Shown here piece after piece: positions 10,683 through 19,569 of a DNA stretch of 64,000 bases. Origin of the DNA: Kordiimonas pumila (GTDB lineage: Bacteria; Pseudomonadota; Alphaproteobacteria; Sphingomonadales; Kordiimonadaceae); the NCBI RefSeq assembly GCF_015240255.1, contig NZ_CP061205.1, positions 1,137,501 through 1,201,500 of the forward strand, read 5' to 3'. Every line of letters starts with the position of its first letter. Positions within the stretch are counted from its first letter, which is position 1. Under the pieces are notes generated by a model that worked only from the letters and a program-made list of their open reading frames with translations, was not told the origin of the DNA and did not search any database. The position numbers and the translations under genes are program-made.

Positions 10683-11312
10683 ATGAAAGATACTGACCCG
10701 TATAAGGTTGATACTCTTGAAAAATTACGTGATATTTATGATCAACCCAATCCTATAGTTGTCAAAACGAAACTGGATTTTCTTCATAACTACATGGTTG
10801 ACTACGTTGGTCGGTGTCCATTTGTTGCTATTTCTTCATATTCGGAAACCGGCTTGGATGTTTCACCAAGAGGAGGGCAGCCTGGGTTTGTTAAAGTATT
10901 TGATCGGAAGACGCTTCTTCTTGGTGATTGGCCCGGAAATAATAAACTGGAATCTATGACTAATATCATCCAGACAGGCCGGTGCGGAATGCTCTTCTTG
11001 ATCCCGACCATGGACCTTTTTTTTCGTATAAACGGCGCGGCCAGTATTACGCAGGATCCTGATGTTTTGAAGCTCTTAATAGAGCACAATAAAGAGCCTA
11101 AAACTGCAATAAAAGTAATCGTTAATGAAGCGTATTTCCACTGCGGAAAAGCTTTTAAACGCTCCTCCTTATGGAAGCCAGATAGCTGGCAAGAAGTAAC
11201 AGGTTTCCCTATGGTCGGGAAAGTTATTAGCGATCTTTCGAAAGTGGCAGAGTATACACCAGACCAACTGGAAGAATTATACCAGCATGCCCTGAAAGAA
11301 GAATTGTATTAA
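10683..11312 (+). CDS. PNPOx-like FMN-binding oxidoreductase
   Basis: A 209-residue protein of the pyridoxamine-5'-phosphate-oxidase-like split-barrel superfamily, close to the MSMEG_1061-type FMN-binding branch. It carries FVAISSYSETGLDVSPRGG at 48-66, the FMN-phosphate region, and the family motif GDWPGNNKLESM. Members of this branch reduce or oxidise small organic molecules or flavin-linked substrates and are not needed for vitamin B6 synthesis. The gene lies 76 bases after the receptor gene, in the same direction, separated by a hairpin, and is followed by the ferredoxin gene. Substrate unknown. Confidence 0.85.
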   Translation: MKDTDPYKVDTLEKLRDIYDQPNPIVVKTKLDFLHNYMVDYVGRCPFVAISSYSETGLDVSPRGGQPGFVKVFDRKTLLLGDWPGNNKLESMTNIIQTGRCGMLFLIPTMDLFFRINGAASITQDPDVLKLLIEHNKEPKTAIKVIVNEAYFHCGKAFKRSSLWKPDSWQEVTGFPMVGKVISDLSKVAEYTPDQLEELYQHALKEELY

Positions 11313-11404
11313 CTTGGTAGGGCCTAGCACTTATTAAAAACCATCTCCATGATTGGTTCCATAGTAATAACACGGTGGTTAACACAAAGGTTCAAAGAGT
11401 AGTT

Positions 11405-11740
11405 ATGATTAGTAATATTACCAATGCCATCTCACTTAATATTGTTGAGTCCGATATAGAAAAAACTGTCCTTGGTGAAAAGGATGAAAGTTTGTTGGAG
11501 GCTCTGCAACGCGCTAATGTTCCAGTTGCTGCTATATGTGGGGGGCAAATGAGTTGTGGTACATGCCATGTTTTACTTCAGCCTTATAATACAAAGGAGG
11601 AGTTTAAAAGCCCAGACGCTGAAGAGGAAATGCTCCTAGAAGATAGCTGTTATTATATGCAAGGACAGTCACGGCTAGCTTGTCAAATAAAAGTAGATAA
11701 GCAATTAAGTAAGTATAAGATAGTTATAGTGCAGGAATAA
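11405..11740 (+). CDS. [2Fe-2S] ferredoxin, adrenodoxin/putidaredoxin type
   Basis: With the ATG at 11405 the protein has 110 residues, the usual family size. A GTG at 11375 would add ten residues but has no better ribosome binding site. Cluster ligands are Cys45, Cys51, Cys54 (CGGQMSCGTC) and Cys93 (RLACQI), the C-x5-C-x2-C-xn-C pattern of adrenodoxin-type ferredoxins that feed P450s and Rieske oxygenases. It is the last gene of the receptor transcript. The likely client is the Rieske oxygenase at 3502-4533, though the P450 at 32800-34065 is also possible. No cognate reductase is seen. Confidence 0.92.
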   Translation: MISNITNAISLNIVESDIEKTVLGEKDESLLEALQRANVPVAAICGGQMSCGTCHVLLQPYNTKEEFKSPDAEEEMLLEDSCYYMQGQSRLACQIKVDKQLSKYKIVIVQE

Positions 11741-11884
11741 ATTGAGCTTACAAAGGGAATAGCCACTTTTATAATAATTGAGGCTGCATTTAATCTGGTA
11801 GATACTTTTGTGCTCCAAATTTTATGAATTGAAGCCATCATGCTAAGAAAGTGATATCACCTCAATCTAGAGCAGTGTTCCCTG

Positions 11885-12083
11885 TCAGGCCCTCTGGAAC
11901 CAAAGTTTAGCCGCTTGGTGTGTGAGCGGTATGGTGCGCGCCATAAAGCTGCCGCTCTCATCTACATCAGGGCTCAAAGCGTCTAACTTACAGATAAGCC
12001 GCTCTAAAAACCGGTCATCCGCACTGTGGACCGGTCTTTCCCGGTGGGCTGGCTGGGGGTAAAAATAGAGGAACTGAGAACTA
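11885..12083 (-). pseudogene. DUF3987 gene, C-terminal fragment beyond IS630
   Basis: Read on the minus strand, this piece encodes FLYFYPQPAHRERP, then DDRFLERLICKLDAL and ARTIPLTHQAAKLWFQRA, which matches the continuation expected after the GDDDGL motif of DUF3987 proteins. Joining it to the fragment at 13138-14768 through a single TA gives GDDDGLSSQFLYFYPQP with no frame change. It is therefore the downstream part of one gene split by the IS630-like insertion. It stops early at 11885, so the far C-terminus is also lost or frameshifted. Confidence 0.8.
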
Positions 12084-13137
12084 GAGCATACCAGTTTTGA
12101 TGTGAATCGATTTGGGATTCCCACAGTGATGTTTTTCTGATTCAGTATAGGCTGAAGATGCAGGACAGTATTGATGCGCAAAGGTAAAGCCTATCCAAAG
12201 GAATTAAGGGAGCGAGTTGTAGCAGCAGTTGGATCAGGGATGAGCCGGCGTGCAGCAGCGGCTCGATTTGATGTTGGGGTGTCGACGGCGATCAATTGGT
12301 GTGCCCGGTATCAGTCAGCGGGTCACTTTGAACCGAAACCCCGAGGTGGTAACCGCAAGCGTGCTCTTGAAGCGTACGATGACTGGATACGGTCTCAGCT
12401 TTAAGCCACACCGCACCTGACCATAGTAAAGTTACAGCAGGCGCTTGCCGAGCAGGATATTCAGGTAAGCCATGATACGGTTTGGCGTACTGTGCGCCAT
12501 CTTGGGCAAAGCTTCAAAAAAAAGCCTGTTCGCTCTTCAGCAACAACGCTTTGACGTTGCGGTCAGGCGGTTCTGGTGGCAAGCTTATCAGGGCCGGCTC
12601 GATCCCGAACGGCTTGTCTTTCTGGGCGAGGCATGGATTAAAACCAATATGGCCCCAACACGAGGCTGGTGCCAGAAGGGAAAGCGCCTTCGTTCCTATG
12701 CGCCACATGGACACTGGAAAACCATGACCTTTCTTGCAGCCCTTCGGCATGATGGCATTAAGGCCCCCTGTGTCTTTGACGGCCCAATTAATGGTGAGCG
12801 TTTCCAAGCATGGGTGAAACAGATGTTATGTCCAACCCTCAAACACGGAGATATCATTATCATGGATAACCTCAGCTCACACAAAAGCCCCGCTGTTCGG
12901 GACGCTATCAGAGCAACAGGCGCAAGGCTCCTGTTCCTGCCACCTTATAGCCCTGACCTCAACCCTATTGAACTGGCATTCTCTAAAATCAAACACTGGA
13001 TGCGTATGGCTCAGGAAAGATCGGTAGATGCCGTCAACAAAGCCCTTGCTCAGATCATCAACACCATAACTCCGTCAGAATGTGGTAACTATTTTAGAAA
13101 TGCTGGATATGATCACTCTTAAACCTGATAAGGTCTA
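12082..13137 (+). mobile_element. IS630-family insertion sequence, defective
   Basis: An element of about 1.05 kb bounded by TA at 12082-12083 and 13136-13137, the target duplication typical of IS630/Tc1-mariner elements. The ends are imperfect inverted repeats: GAGCATACCAGTTTTGA on the left and GACCTTATCAGGTTTAA on the right, reading inward. It interrupts a DUF3987 gene on the opposite strand. The transposase it carries is broken. Confidence 0.88.
12171..13122 (+). pseudogene. IS630-family transposase, decayed
   Basis: The first part (from 12171) encodes the helix-turn-helix half: GMSRRAAAARFDVGVSTAINW, then a TAA at 12402-12404. The same frame continues after it with LTIVKLQQALAEQDIQVSHD and LGQSFKKK. 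A frame change at an A8 run (12516-12523) leads to the DDE half: ERLVFLGEAWIKTNM, IIIMDNLSSHK, PYSPDLNPIEL. The A-run shift may be a natural frameshift site. The in-frame stop, and a Gly (GGC at 12625-12627) where the first catalytic Asp should be, show that this copy is dead. Confidence 0.88.
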
Positions 13138-14768
13138 AGGCCGTCATCATCGCCTTTAAGCAGGCAAGATTGCAGCCTATCTGGCTGAATGCCGCCAATC
13201 ACGGCGATCGCAAGGCTTGGTATATGGAAGGGCGTACCGCCATTCTTAACCCTATCAAGTGTATAAGGCCTGCCGCCATATGCCTCTAACCATAAAGCCC
13301 GGTCCCCGCCTTTGCTGCCTGAATAGCGGTCAAAACTTGCAAACCAGCCCGCGAGCTCGTCGCGTACCATGAGCAAGCCCTTTGGCTGGCCCTTAAGAGC
13401 TGCCAGCAAGGCCTCAATAGTAGCATCCCGCACTGTCAGTCGCTTTCTAACCGGCATATCGGGTGCTTTTGCCGCAACCGGTAATATTGGTGGACTTCCG
13501 CCTGCATCTACGGCGTCTTTTGCCTTCCGCTCCCATGCGGAGCGTACAAGGTCTGCTTCCATCTTGTTGGTTTCATAAAGGCGAAGCGCCTCGGCGTGGT
13601 CTGTAAGACTATCGCCTTCAATTGTGCATAGGACCGAGAGAACCGGGTCCATGGCCGGGCTTTTTCCTGCTGAAGGGCTGCCAACCAGCATGGACCATAA
13701 AATAATTGGCTCTTTCCAGCCCACCCAAGGGGAGACTCTGCGGCTACTGCCGATCAAAGAGGCGCACCCAGTTAGAACAGTTGCTGCCACATAATCAATA
13801 GGAGATGATTTTGACCGGGCGGTTTTGATAACCCAGTCAGCAAGGGCTGGCGGGAATATCTCAAGCGGGAACGCGGGCGGCGGTGCTTCCCTGTCAAGAA
13901 TGGTCATATCAGGGGCAGGCCAATTGTTATGATCGTTATCATTGGCGCTCACCGGTCCCGACCGGTTTTCATAAGCGGTTGCATACGATAAAAGCGTTTC
14001 TATATGCTTTTTTCCCCACCCTTCTACCACAGCATCAGCCGCATCCCAGCCTTTTGTTAGACCGGTATATACCGGTGATGAACGGTCTTCACCGGTCATC
14101 ACTGCTATAGGGGGGGCAGCATAACCTTCACCTAGGGCTCTTTTTATGGTGGCAGGGCTCAGATCAACAATGGCAAGGCTTGCGGCTCCCGCCTGCAAAC
14201 AAAGTTCAGCCACACTTGCCGCATACTTTTGGCCCGGTTCATCGTTATCAGGCCAGATAATAATATCTCTACCCCTTAAAGGGCTCCAGTCAGTAAAGTG
14301 GGCAGCATTTGAACCACCCATACTGGTGGTGGCAAGGAAGCCAAGCTTGCTTAAAGCATCAACACACTTTTCACCTTCCACCAGTATCACCGGTCGCGAC
14401 CGGTCGCTACTAATAGTCTCAAGGTCATATAATAACGGTTTTACCGGTCTAACCCAGTCATGAGCGATAAGGCAGTATGGCCTGATTTCTTTCTTACCGT
14501 TATTGTGGTTATGGGCACTAATACCCCCCTGAATACCGGTGTTGAACGGTGCATAACGGTCGAGAGCGTTATTACCAGTACCGGTCGCGACTGCTTTTAA
14601 CGGTGTATACCGTTCAACACCGTTATTAACGCTATTAACGCTATTAACGGTATTAACCGTATCGAACCGGTAAACCGCTGCCACCATGTCACCCTTCTCA
14701 TTCCGGTACGGGTATATCTTTGATGGCACCCCAAGGGTGGGGTGCCTCTCTGGTACATTACCGGTCAT
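13138..14768 (-). pseudogene. Toprim-like/DUF3987 replication protein, interrupted
   Basis: The long N-terminal part of an integrative-element replication protein. It has a Toprim-like segment VILVEGEKCVDAL followed by IIIWPDNDEPGQKYA, then the DUF3987 helicase-like domain with a P-loop-like LVGSPSAGKSP, GLLMVRDELAGWFASF and LKGDDDGL. After GDDDGL the frame runs into IS630 sequence and stops, while the rest of the gene lies beyond the IS at 11885-12083. The start is taken at ATG 14768 (MTGNVPERHP), overlapping the previous gene by 11 bases. Near 14590-14660 is an internal run of TVNTVNSVNSVNN repeats. Such proteins prime and unwind DNA for element replication. Confidence 0.85.
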
Positions 14769-15060
14769 TGGCCACCCCCGCAATTCGGCTTACATATAAA
14801 GCGGCTTCATATTGGCTCATGCCGTACAGGTAGCTTGCAAGGCTCACCAGATCACCGCCGTTATCGCCGGTGGCAAAGTCAGCCCATGCACCAGAGGTTA
14901 AGTTTATCCTAAAGGAACCAAGGGACCGGTCGGACCGTGTCGGGTTAAGGGCAACCCATTCACGCCCCATACGCCGCCCTTGCGGCAGGATGCTGGGCAC
15001 TATCTCGCTTAAGCGCATGCAGGTAGCGCGGCGTATATCTGAATATATATTCTTATGCAT
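14758..15060 (-). CDS. Primase-like N-terminal protein of the island
   Basis: A 100-residue protein when started at ATG 15060, which overlaps the stop of the AlpA-like gene and has GGAAGG upstream. It shows the conserved block VPSILPQGRRMGREW, then NPTRSDRSLGSFRIN, GAWADFATGDNGGDLVSLASYL, as found at the N-terminus of plasmid, phage and island primase-helicases. Here it is a separate gene, overlapping the Toprim/DUF3987 gene by 11 bases. This could be a natural two-gene arrangement or an old split. Function without the interrupted partner is doubtful. Confidence 0.75.
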   Translation of the reverse strand: MHKNIYSDIRRATCMRLSEIVPSILPQGRRMGREWVALNPTRSDRSLGSFRINLTSGAWADFATGDNGGDLVSLASYLYGMSQYEAALYVSRIAGVANDR

Positions 15061-15295
15061 CGTTCGCTGCCTTCCCGCATACATCGGAAGTGCTACGAAC
15101 CAGTTTAGCCTCAATCCATGCATTCAGGTCACAGCGGCGGTAGCGGATTGACCGGCCTGAGATTTTAACGAACAGGGGCCCGCCGCCCCGCACCCGCCAG
15201 TTCTGCAAGGCACGGACGCTGTGGCCTATATAGTCAGCCGCTTCATGCTCGTTGATGAGTTTAGTTTGGTAGTCTGCTTGTAGTTGCTGGTTCAC
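15053..15295 (-). CDS. AlpA/excisionase-like DNA-binding protein
   Basis: An 80-residue helix-turn-helix protein of the AlpA/MerR-like excisionase type, with INEHEAADYIGHSVRALQNWR, then GGGPLFVKISGRSIRYRRCDLNAWIE, the family signature. It starts at GTG 15295 with GGAG eight bases upstream. Such proteins control integrase genes and help excision of integrative elements. It lies between the hypothetical gene and the primase genes on the same strand, and its stop overlaps the next start, so the three replication genes form one operon. Confidence 0.88.
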   Translation of the reverse strand: MNQQLQADYQTKLINEHEAADYIGHSVRALQNWRVRGGGPLFVKISGRSIRYRRCDLNAWIEAKLVRSTSDVCGKAANDA

Positions 15296-15402
15296 CTTCG
15301 TGACTCCTTGTTAGCAATGCCAGCGCTTGATTGCGCTGTGCCAACAAGGATCACTCCTTTCAGCACACAAAATAGGTCACAGAATCACAAAATGATTTTG
15401 TG

Positions 15403-16176
15403 TTATTTTGTGCCGCGTATTATGCGCCTTATTGTCTCGTCGGAAAGCCCGGTTTCCCTGCGCTCTGGCTTGGGAACACCTTTTAAAATAAATTCTCTCA
15501 CTTCATGGCCTAAAATAGCTTTTGGAGTGTCCCGTGTAAGCACTCCTTGCGCTTTGAGGGTCTCATATGCCGTTAAAATTTCTTCTTTACGGGATTTTCT
15601 ACCGGCTTTCATCTGGGCAAAAGGTACCCGAAGAGCAACTTGGGATATATTCTGGATTGTCTCTTCAGGCTCAGGTTCCGGCAATGCCTCAAAATAAGAA
15701 GCTACTGATCTTTTAAGGGTGATGTGTACATCAATGATTTTTGTTGATCCTAATTGAAAGCTATTACCGCTCCATGGATCAGATTGATCCCACACATCAA
15801 GCGGAACCGGTTTTGGGGCATCACTCATGCCGCGCGGGTATTGATACCCCAGAACTATAAACACACCGTTTTTTATATCCTGAAGCATCTGGTCTTTTAA
15901 GTCGGTGTCATACGTCTCAAATTCTGTTTTTTCTATGGATGAATCGAGCAATGGCGGGCTGAATACAACACGGCTGTTCGTTGCGCTTTGTTCCTTAACT
16001 GATTTAAATATAGCTTTAGTTCTGAGCCGCTCGGCGGCACGCGCGGCATCCTTCAGAGCAGTATAACGTGCTTGGATGTCTGCATTGCAGTAATTTACAT
16101 AAGCATATTCTTTGGCAATGCCTTTGCTCCAGATTGCGTAGCGGTCAGCATCAGGTAGGGTGAGTATATCGAACAT
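15403..16176 (-). CDS. Hypothetical island protein
   Basis: A 257-residue soluble protein not recognised as a known family. The N-terminal part (LPDADRYAIWSKGIAKEYAY) is charged and helical. The C-terminal quarter carries a basic segment KAGRKSRKEEILTAYETLK and ends in ETGLSDETIRRIIRGTK, which looks like a helix-turn-helix of regulators. It lies between the integrase remnant and the AlpA-like gene, the usual position for an element's regulatory or replication accessory gene. The ATG has AAGAGAA upstream. Confidence 0.65.
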   Translation of the reverse strand: MFDILTLPDADRYAIWSKGIAKEYAYVNYCNADIQARYTALKDAARAAERLRTKAIFKSVKEQSATNSRVVFSPPLLDSSIEKTEFETYDTDLKDQMLQDIKNGVFIVLGYQYPRGMSDAPKPVPLDVWDQSDPWSGNSFQLGSTKIIDVHITLKRSVASYFEALPEPEPEETIQNISQVALRVPFAQMKAGRKSRKEEILTAYETLKAQGVLTRDTPKAILGHEVREFILKGVPKPERRETGLSDETIRRIIRGTK

Positions 16177-16221
16177 AAATAATTCTCTTGGATTAAAGCA
16201 GGTAATACGGGTTTTATCAGT

Positions 16222-16314
16222 TTAGATGCCTTTCAGAGCATTGCTGATTGCAAATGATACACGCTCTGCAGCTTCATGCATGGGCGCATCTGCCAAGTGG
16301 GCATAACGCTGTGT
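16222..16314 (-). pseudogene. Tyrosine integrase, C-terminal remnant
   Basis: The last 30 codons of a phage-type integrase, reading TQRYAHLADAPMHEAAERVS and closing with ISNALKGI before TAA at 16222-16224. RYAHL contains the catalytic Tyr typical of this family. The sequence is cut exactly at the left end of the IS3-family element at 16315. This marks 11885-16314 as a former integrative element whose integrase lay at its right end. Confidence 0.82.
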
Positions 16315-16374
16315 TGGACTTGCTTCGGTTTAGTGGAGAGCATTTGATATGATCCTAGACTTTGGAGTTATTAC

Positions 16375-16659
16375 ATGTCTTCACATCGAGTATTGTTTAC
16401 AAAAGAATTTAAGGAAGAAGCAGTTCGTCTTGCGTTAACGAGTGATCGTCAGCGACAGGATATTGCCTCAGATTTGGGCATAGGTAAATCCACTCTTTGC
16501 CGCTGGGTTAGCCAGCATCGTCATTCAGTCCAGCCGGATGCTGTTTCAGATGACAAGGATAAGGAGCTTGCCCTTCTGCGACGGGAAGTTCAACTTCTGA
16601 AGGCAGAACGCGATTTATTAAAAAAGGCTACAGCTCTTTTCGCCCGGGAAAGTCGGTGA
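16375..16659 (+). CDS. IS3-family transposase OrfA
   Basis: A 94-residue protein with an HTH (FTKEFKEEAVRLAL, then DIASDLGIGKSTLCRWV) and a C-terminal leucine-zipper-like coil (LALLRREVQLLKAERDLLKKA). This is the standard OrfA that binds the ends and is fused to OrfB by frameshifting. Its stop overlaps the OrfB start by four bases. Confidence 0.93.
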   Translation: MSSHRVLFTKEFKEEAVRLALTSDRQRQDIASDLGIGKSTLCRWVSQHRHSVQPDAVSDDKDKELALLRREVQLLKAERDLLKKATALFARESR

Positions 16660-17513
16660 GGTTTTCCCTTATTGATGCGAAGAGGGCCTGTCTGCCTGTT
16701 GAGCGTGCCTGTTTGTTGCTGAATGTCAGTATGAGTGGTTATTATGCCTGGAAGAAGAGGTCTGTCAGCAAGCGACAGCGCGATGATATGGTGTTGCTTG
16801 TCCATATACGCAGCTATTTTCGCCAGTCAAACGATACGTATGGCAGTCCCCGTATGGCAGCAGAGTTGCAAGCATGTGGGTTTTCTGTTGGCCGTCGGCG
16901 TGTTGCCCGTCTGATGAAAGAGACTGGCCTGCAAGCCAGACAAAAAAGGCGGTTCAAATGCACAACAGATAGCCATCATGATAATCCCGTGTTTCCTAAC
17001 TTGCTGGAGCAAGATTTTACAGCTTCTGCGCCAGACAGGAAATGGGGTGTTGATATCAGTTATATCTGGACAATGGAAGGTTGGCTCTATCTGGCAGTTG
17101 TCATTGACCTTTATGCCCGTCGTGTTGTTGGCTGGGCCACAAGCAACAGGCTAAAAAAGGAGCTGGCCCTTGAAGCTCTGGACAAGGCTTTCATCCTCAG
17201 ACAACCGCCTCCCGGCCTGATCCATCACAGCGACAGGGGCAGTCAATATTGCTCATACGAGTATCGCAAGCGTCTGAAAAAATACCGTATGACCGGCTCT
17301 ATGTCAGCCAAGGGAAATTGCTATGATAATGCCGTGGTGGAGACATTCTTTAAAACCATTAAAACTGAACTTGTCTGGCGCACAAGTTTTGCAACACGAA
17401 AGGAAGCTACAAATATGATTGCACACTATATCGATGACTTCTATAATCCCAGACGCCGTCACTCAACTTTGGGATACATAAGCCCCATACAGTTCGAAAG
17501 TATGACCGGCTAA
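16656..17513 (+). CDS. IS3-family transposase OrfB
   Basis: A 285-residue integrase-core transposase with an intact DDE triad: Asp in KWGVDISYIW, Asp in IHHSDRGSQY, Glu in NAVVETFFKTIKTE. The HTH_21-type segment DTYGSPRMAAEL precedes the core and HSTLGYISPIQFE ends it. It is expressed as an OrfAB fusion in this family. It appears functional. Confidence 0.94.
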   Translation: MRFSLIDAKRACLPVERACLLLNVSMSGYYAWKKRSVSKRQRDDMVLLVHIRSYFRQSNDTYGSPRMAAELQACGFSVGRRRVARLMKETGLQARQKRRFKCTTDSHHDNPVFPNLLEQDFTASAPDRKWGVDISYIWTMEGWLYLAVVIDLYARRVVGWATSNRLKKELALEALDKAFILRQPPPGLIHHSDRGSQYCSYEYRKRLKKYRMTGSMSAKGNCYDNAVVETFFKTIKTELVWRTSFATRKEATNMIAHYIDDFYNPRRRHSTLGYISPIQFESMTG

Positions 17514-17550
17514 AACTTAAACCGCTCTCCACTAAACCGAAGCAAGCCCA

Positions 17551-18205
17551 AAGTCTCGGATGCAACCATATCTCGCGTATTGAAGCGACACGGTGTCAAT
17601 CGATTACCGAACAATGTCGGACGCAGAAAGGCCCATACAAAGCGATACGAAAAACAGGTGCCGGGCCACCACATTCAGATGGATGTTAAGTTTCTGGTAT
17701 TCAAAGGGAAAGATGGCAACAAGATTAAACGATACCAATATACGGCTATTGATGATGCAACGCGTGTTCGAGCCTTGAAGGTCTATACGTGTCACACGCA
17801 GAAGAATGCTATCAACTTTGTTAATCACATCATCAACAAGTTTCCATTCAAAATACAGCAAATCAGGACGGATCGAGGGCATGTTCGCGAAGCAGACGTT
17901 TACGTCAATTTCAGGCGCAATTCCTGGCATGTTGAGGACCTAGGCATACGACATGTCTATATCAAAGCACGAACACCGCAACTCAACGGTAAAGTCGAGC
18001 GATCCCGTAGATCTGATCAGCAGGAGTTTTACCAGCTGATGACCTACAAGGATGATGTCGACCTGGAAGAAAAATTAGCTGAATGGGAAGCCTTTTATAA
18101 CTTTACAAGACCCCATGGGGCACATGGTGGAAAAACCCCTATGAATCCCTCAGAGAAAAGCTAATATGAAAACACGAGGTGTCCCGCGACTGAGCATATG
18201 TTACA
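17551..18205 (+). mobile_element. IS481-family element, left part missing
   Basis: The right-hand part of an IS481-type element, starting abruptly at the IS3 border. The right end is taken at 18205, where the sequence ends in TTACA; the inward reading begins TGTAACATATGCTCAGTC. The left half is absent from the window, so it was lost when the IS3 copy inserted or recombined. Confidence 0.7.
17553..18164 (+). pseudogene. IS481-family transposase, 5' truncated
   Basis: The frame is open from the IS3 border (VSDATISRVLKRHG) to 18164. It contains the core domain with Asp in HIQMDVKFLV, Asp in IRTDRGHVREA and Glu in LNGKVERSRRSDQQEFY, plus the C-terminal FTRPHGAHGGKTP typical of IS481 transposases. 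The N-terminal DNA-binding domains are missing, so the protein should be inactive even though the DDE residues are kept. Confidence 0.88.
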
Positions 18206-18309
18206 GTACTTTCCTACAATACGACAGAACAATAAAGGGTTGCGCTAGCAGGAAGCGTCTAACGGCATTTCTCCAGATACCCCAAACTTGGAATTCTAAG
18301 CTTGGCGTT

Positions 18310-19569
18310 TTAAGATAGAGCCGTACCCTCAAAGGCATAAGGGTTGAGAAACTGACGTTCCCAGAAATAGTCGCGGTCTACTTTTGTCAGGTTCGCCTCG
18401 TCACAAACTTCCCCCCAATAGTCCCGAATGGTCTGAACTTGGTGCTGGATGATCTCATGGGCATCTCGGTCTTCCACTAAGAAGCGAGGAGCAGCTTCAA
18501 TGCAGATGCTCAACTTGCTCAGGTTCTGACCCTCAAGAATGCTCATAGCCTGGGAAGCCTCTCCGCCTGCGCGACTTTGCGGGCAAATGTCATAGGCAGG
18601 TGTCAGAGACAGTTCCTTTCCGTCCCAGAAAGCAGCATGGTTTCGTGCATGATCATCTGTATTGCCACACAGAATATTGAAGACAAGCCTGCCAAACATT
18701 TCTCTGAGTGTTGGCTTTGGATCGGTAAAGCGTAGCCGGATGATCTCTGCCAGTTGATCATAGCTGGCATAGCGTGCCATCATTTCATCAAGCTCAAAAA
18801 GGGTAAGGGCAGAAATGATGGCACGGCGCCTCCAGCCCTCTCCTGTGTGAATGCGGTCAAACCGTTCGATGAGAAGCACGTCCTTGTCGGCAGCAGCCAC
18901 GAGCTTCACAGGTGCGACTGATAGGCCGGCTAGTGCCGCGAGGCGCATGGCAATATACTCGCCTTTGACCACACTGTAGGTGTCGTTGCTGGCGGAGAAT
19001 TTTGCGATACATTTGACAGGGTCATTATCAATTAGGGCCTTAGGCCTGGCGCCGCCAAGGGCAGTTCCATGAAACAGGGCCTGATCGAGCTCAGGTGTTA
19101 GAGGCACCCCTTCTTCCACCCTCTGGGCCGAGCTTATTAATTTTTCCAGAGTAGCTGCCTGCTTCTCTCGCGGGATATAGTCTTTCGGCGACAGCTGAAA
19201 ATCCAGTGCGCCAATCCTGTCTGATCCGGATTCGAGGAGATAGGTTAATTCGCTCAGATCAGCAGCGTCGGCTTTTGGCCCTTTAAGACCCATTTTCCTG
19301 TTGATGATCACACGGCGGCCCCACGCGTCAGGAGCCGCGTCTCGGATGCAGTTAGCCGCTTTTAACCCTGTCAGTAATGGTAGGGTGCCCGCCCTGAGGG
19401 GGAGCTCAGGTTCATAAATGGGGATGGCGTTGTCACGCGCCAAATAGCTTTTACCATATGCGAAGATCAAACGGTCGCCGTCTTGCTCCAGTTTGCCAGC
19501 AACAACGGGCTCGGTTGCTTCAGGCAGCCAGATCCAGACATACGCTTCTGTTGGTGCTTCAGAAGTCAT
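18310..19569 (-). CDS. hipA: HipA-family Ser/Thr kinase toxin
   Basis: A 419-residue HipA-type kinase. Visible elements are the N-terminal HipA domain, the phosphate-binding segment GGARPKALI, a catalytic loop in GNTDDHARNHA and a metal-binding motif in LTPAYDICPQ. In studied systems HipA phosphorylates glutamyl-tRNA synthetase or related targets and slows growth until bound by HipB. The start ATG at 19569 overlaps the end of hipB by 11 bases, indicating coupled translation. The pair sits just beyond the decayed mobile region, typical for such modules. Confidence 0.92.
   Translation of the reverse strand: MTSEAPTEAYVWIWLPEATEPVVAGKLEQDGDRLIFAYGKSYLARDNAIPIYEPELPLRAGTLPLLTGLKAANCIRDAAPDAWGRRVIINRKMGLKGPKADAADLSELTYLLESGSDRIGALDFQLSPKDYIPREKQAATLEKLISSAQRVEEGVPLTPELDQALFHGTALGGARPKALIDNDPVKCIAKFSASNDTYSVVKGEYIAMRLAALAGLSVAPVKLVAAADKDVLLIERFDRIHTGEGWRRRAIISALTLFELDEMMARYASYDQLAEIIRLRFTDPKPTLREMFGRLVFNILCGNTDDHARNHAAFWDGKELSLTPAYDICPQSRAGGEASQAMSILEGQNLSKLSICIEAAPRFLVEDRDAHEIIQHQVQTIRDYWGEVCDEANLTKVDRDYFWERQFLNPYAFEGTALS

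Larger units (their letters stand above)
16315..17550 (+). mobile_element. IS3-family insertion sequence
   Basis: A complete element of 1236 bp. The ends are inverted repeats beginning TGG(A/G)CTTGCTTCGGTTTA and continuing through GTGGAGAGC, with one mismatch (TGGACT left, TGGGCT right). It holds two overlapping genes, orfA and orfB. The bases outside the ends (TGT left, AAG right) do not match, so no target duplication is visible. The left flank is integrase and the right flank is IS481, so a recombination or adjacent deletion has happened here. Confidence 0.9.

Noticed and set aside
12084-12181. N-terminal half of a 98-codon minus-strand frame beginning at 12181
   Set aside because: This part is IS630 end sequence. 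Only the portion before 12084 is a real remnant (DUF3987), so the frame is not a gene.
14590-14660. Short repeats coding TVNTVNSVNSVNN, considered as a CRISPR-like or iteron array
   Set aside because: The units are only about 9-12 bases, without spacers, and lie inside the reading frame of the replication protein. A simple in-frame repeat expansion explains them.
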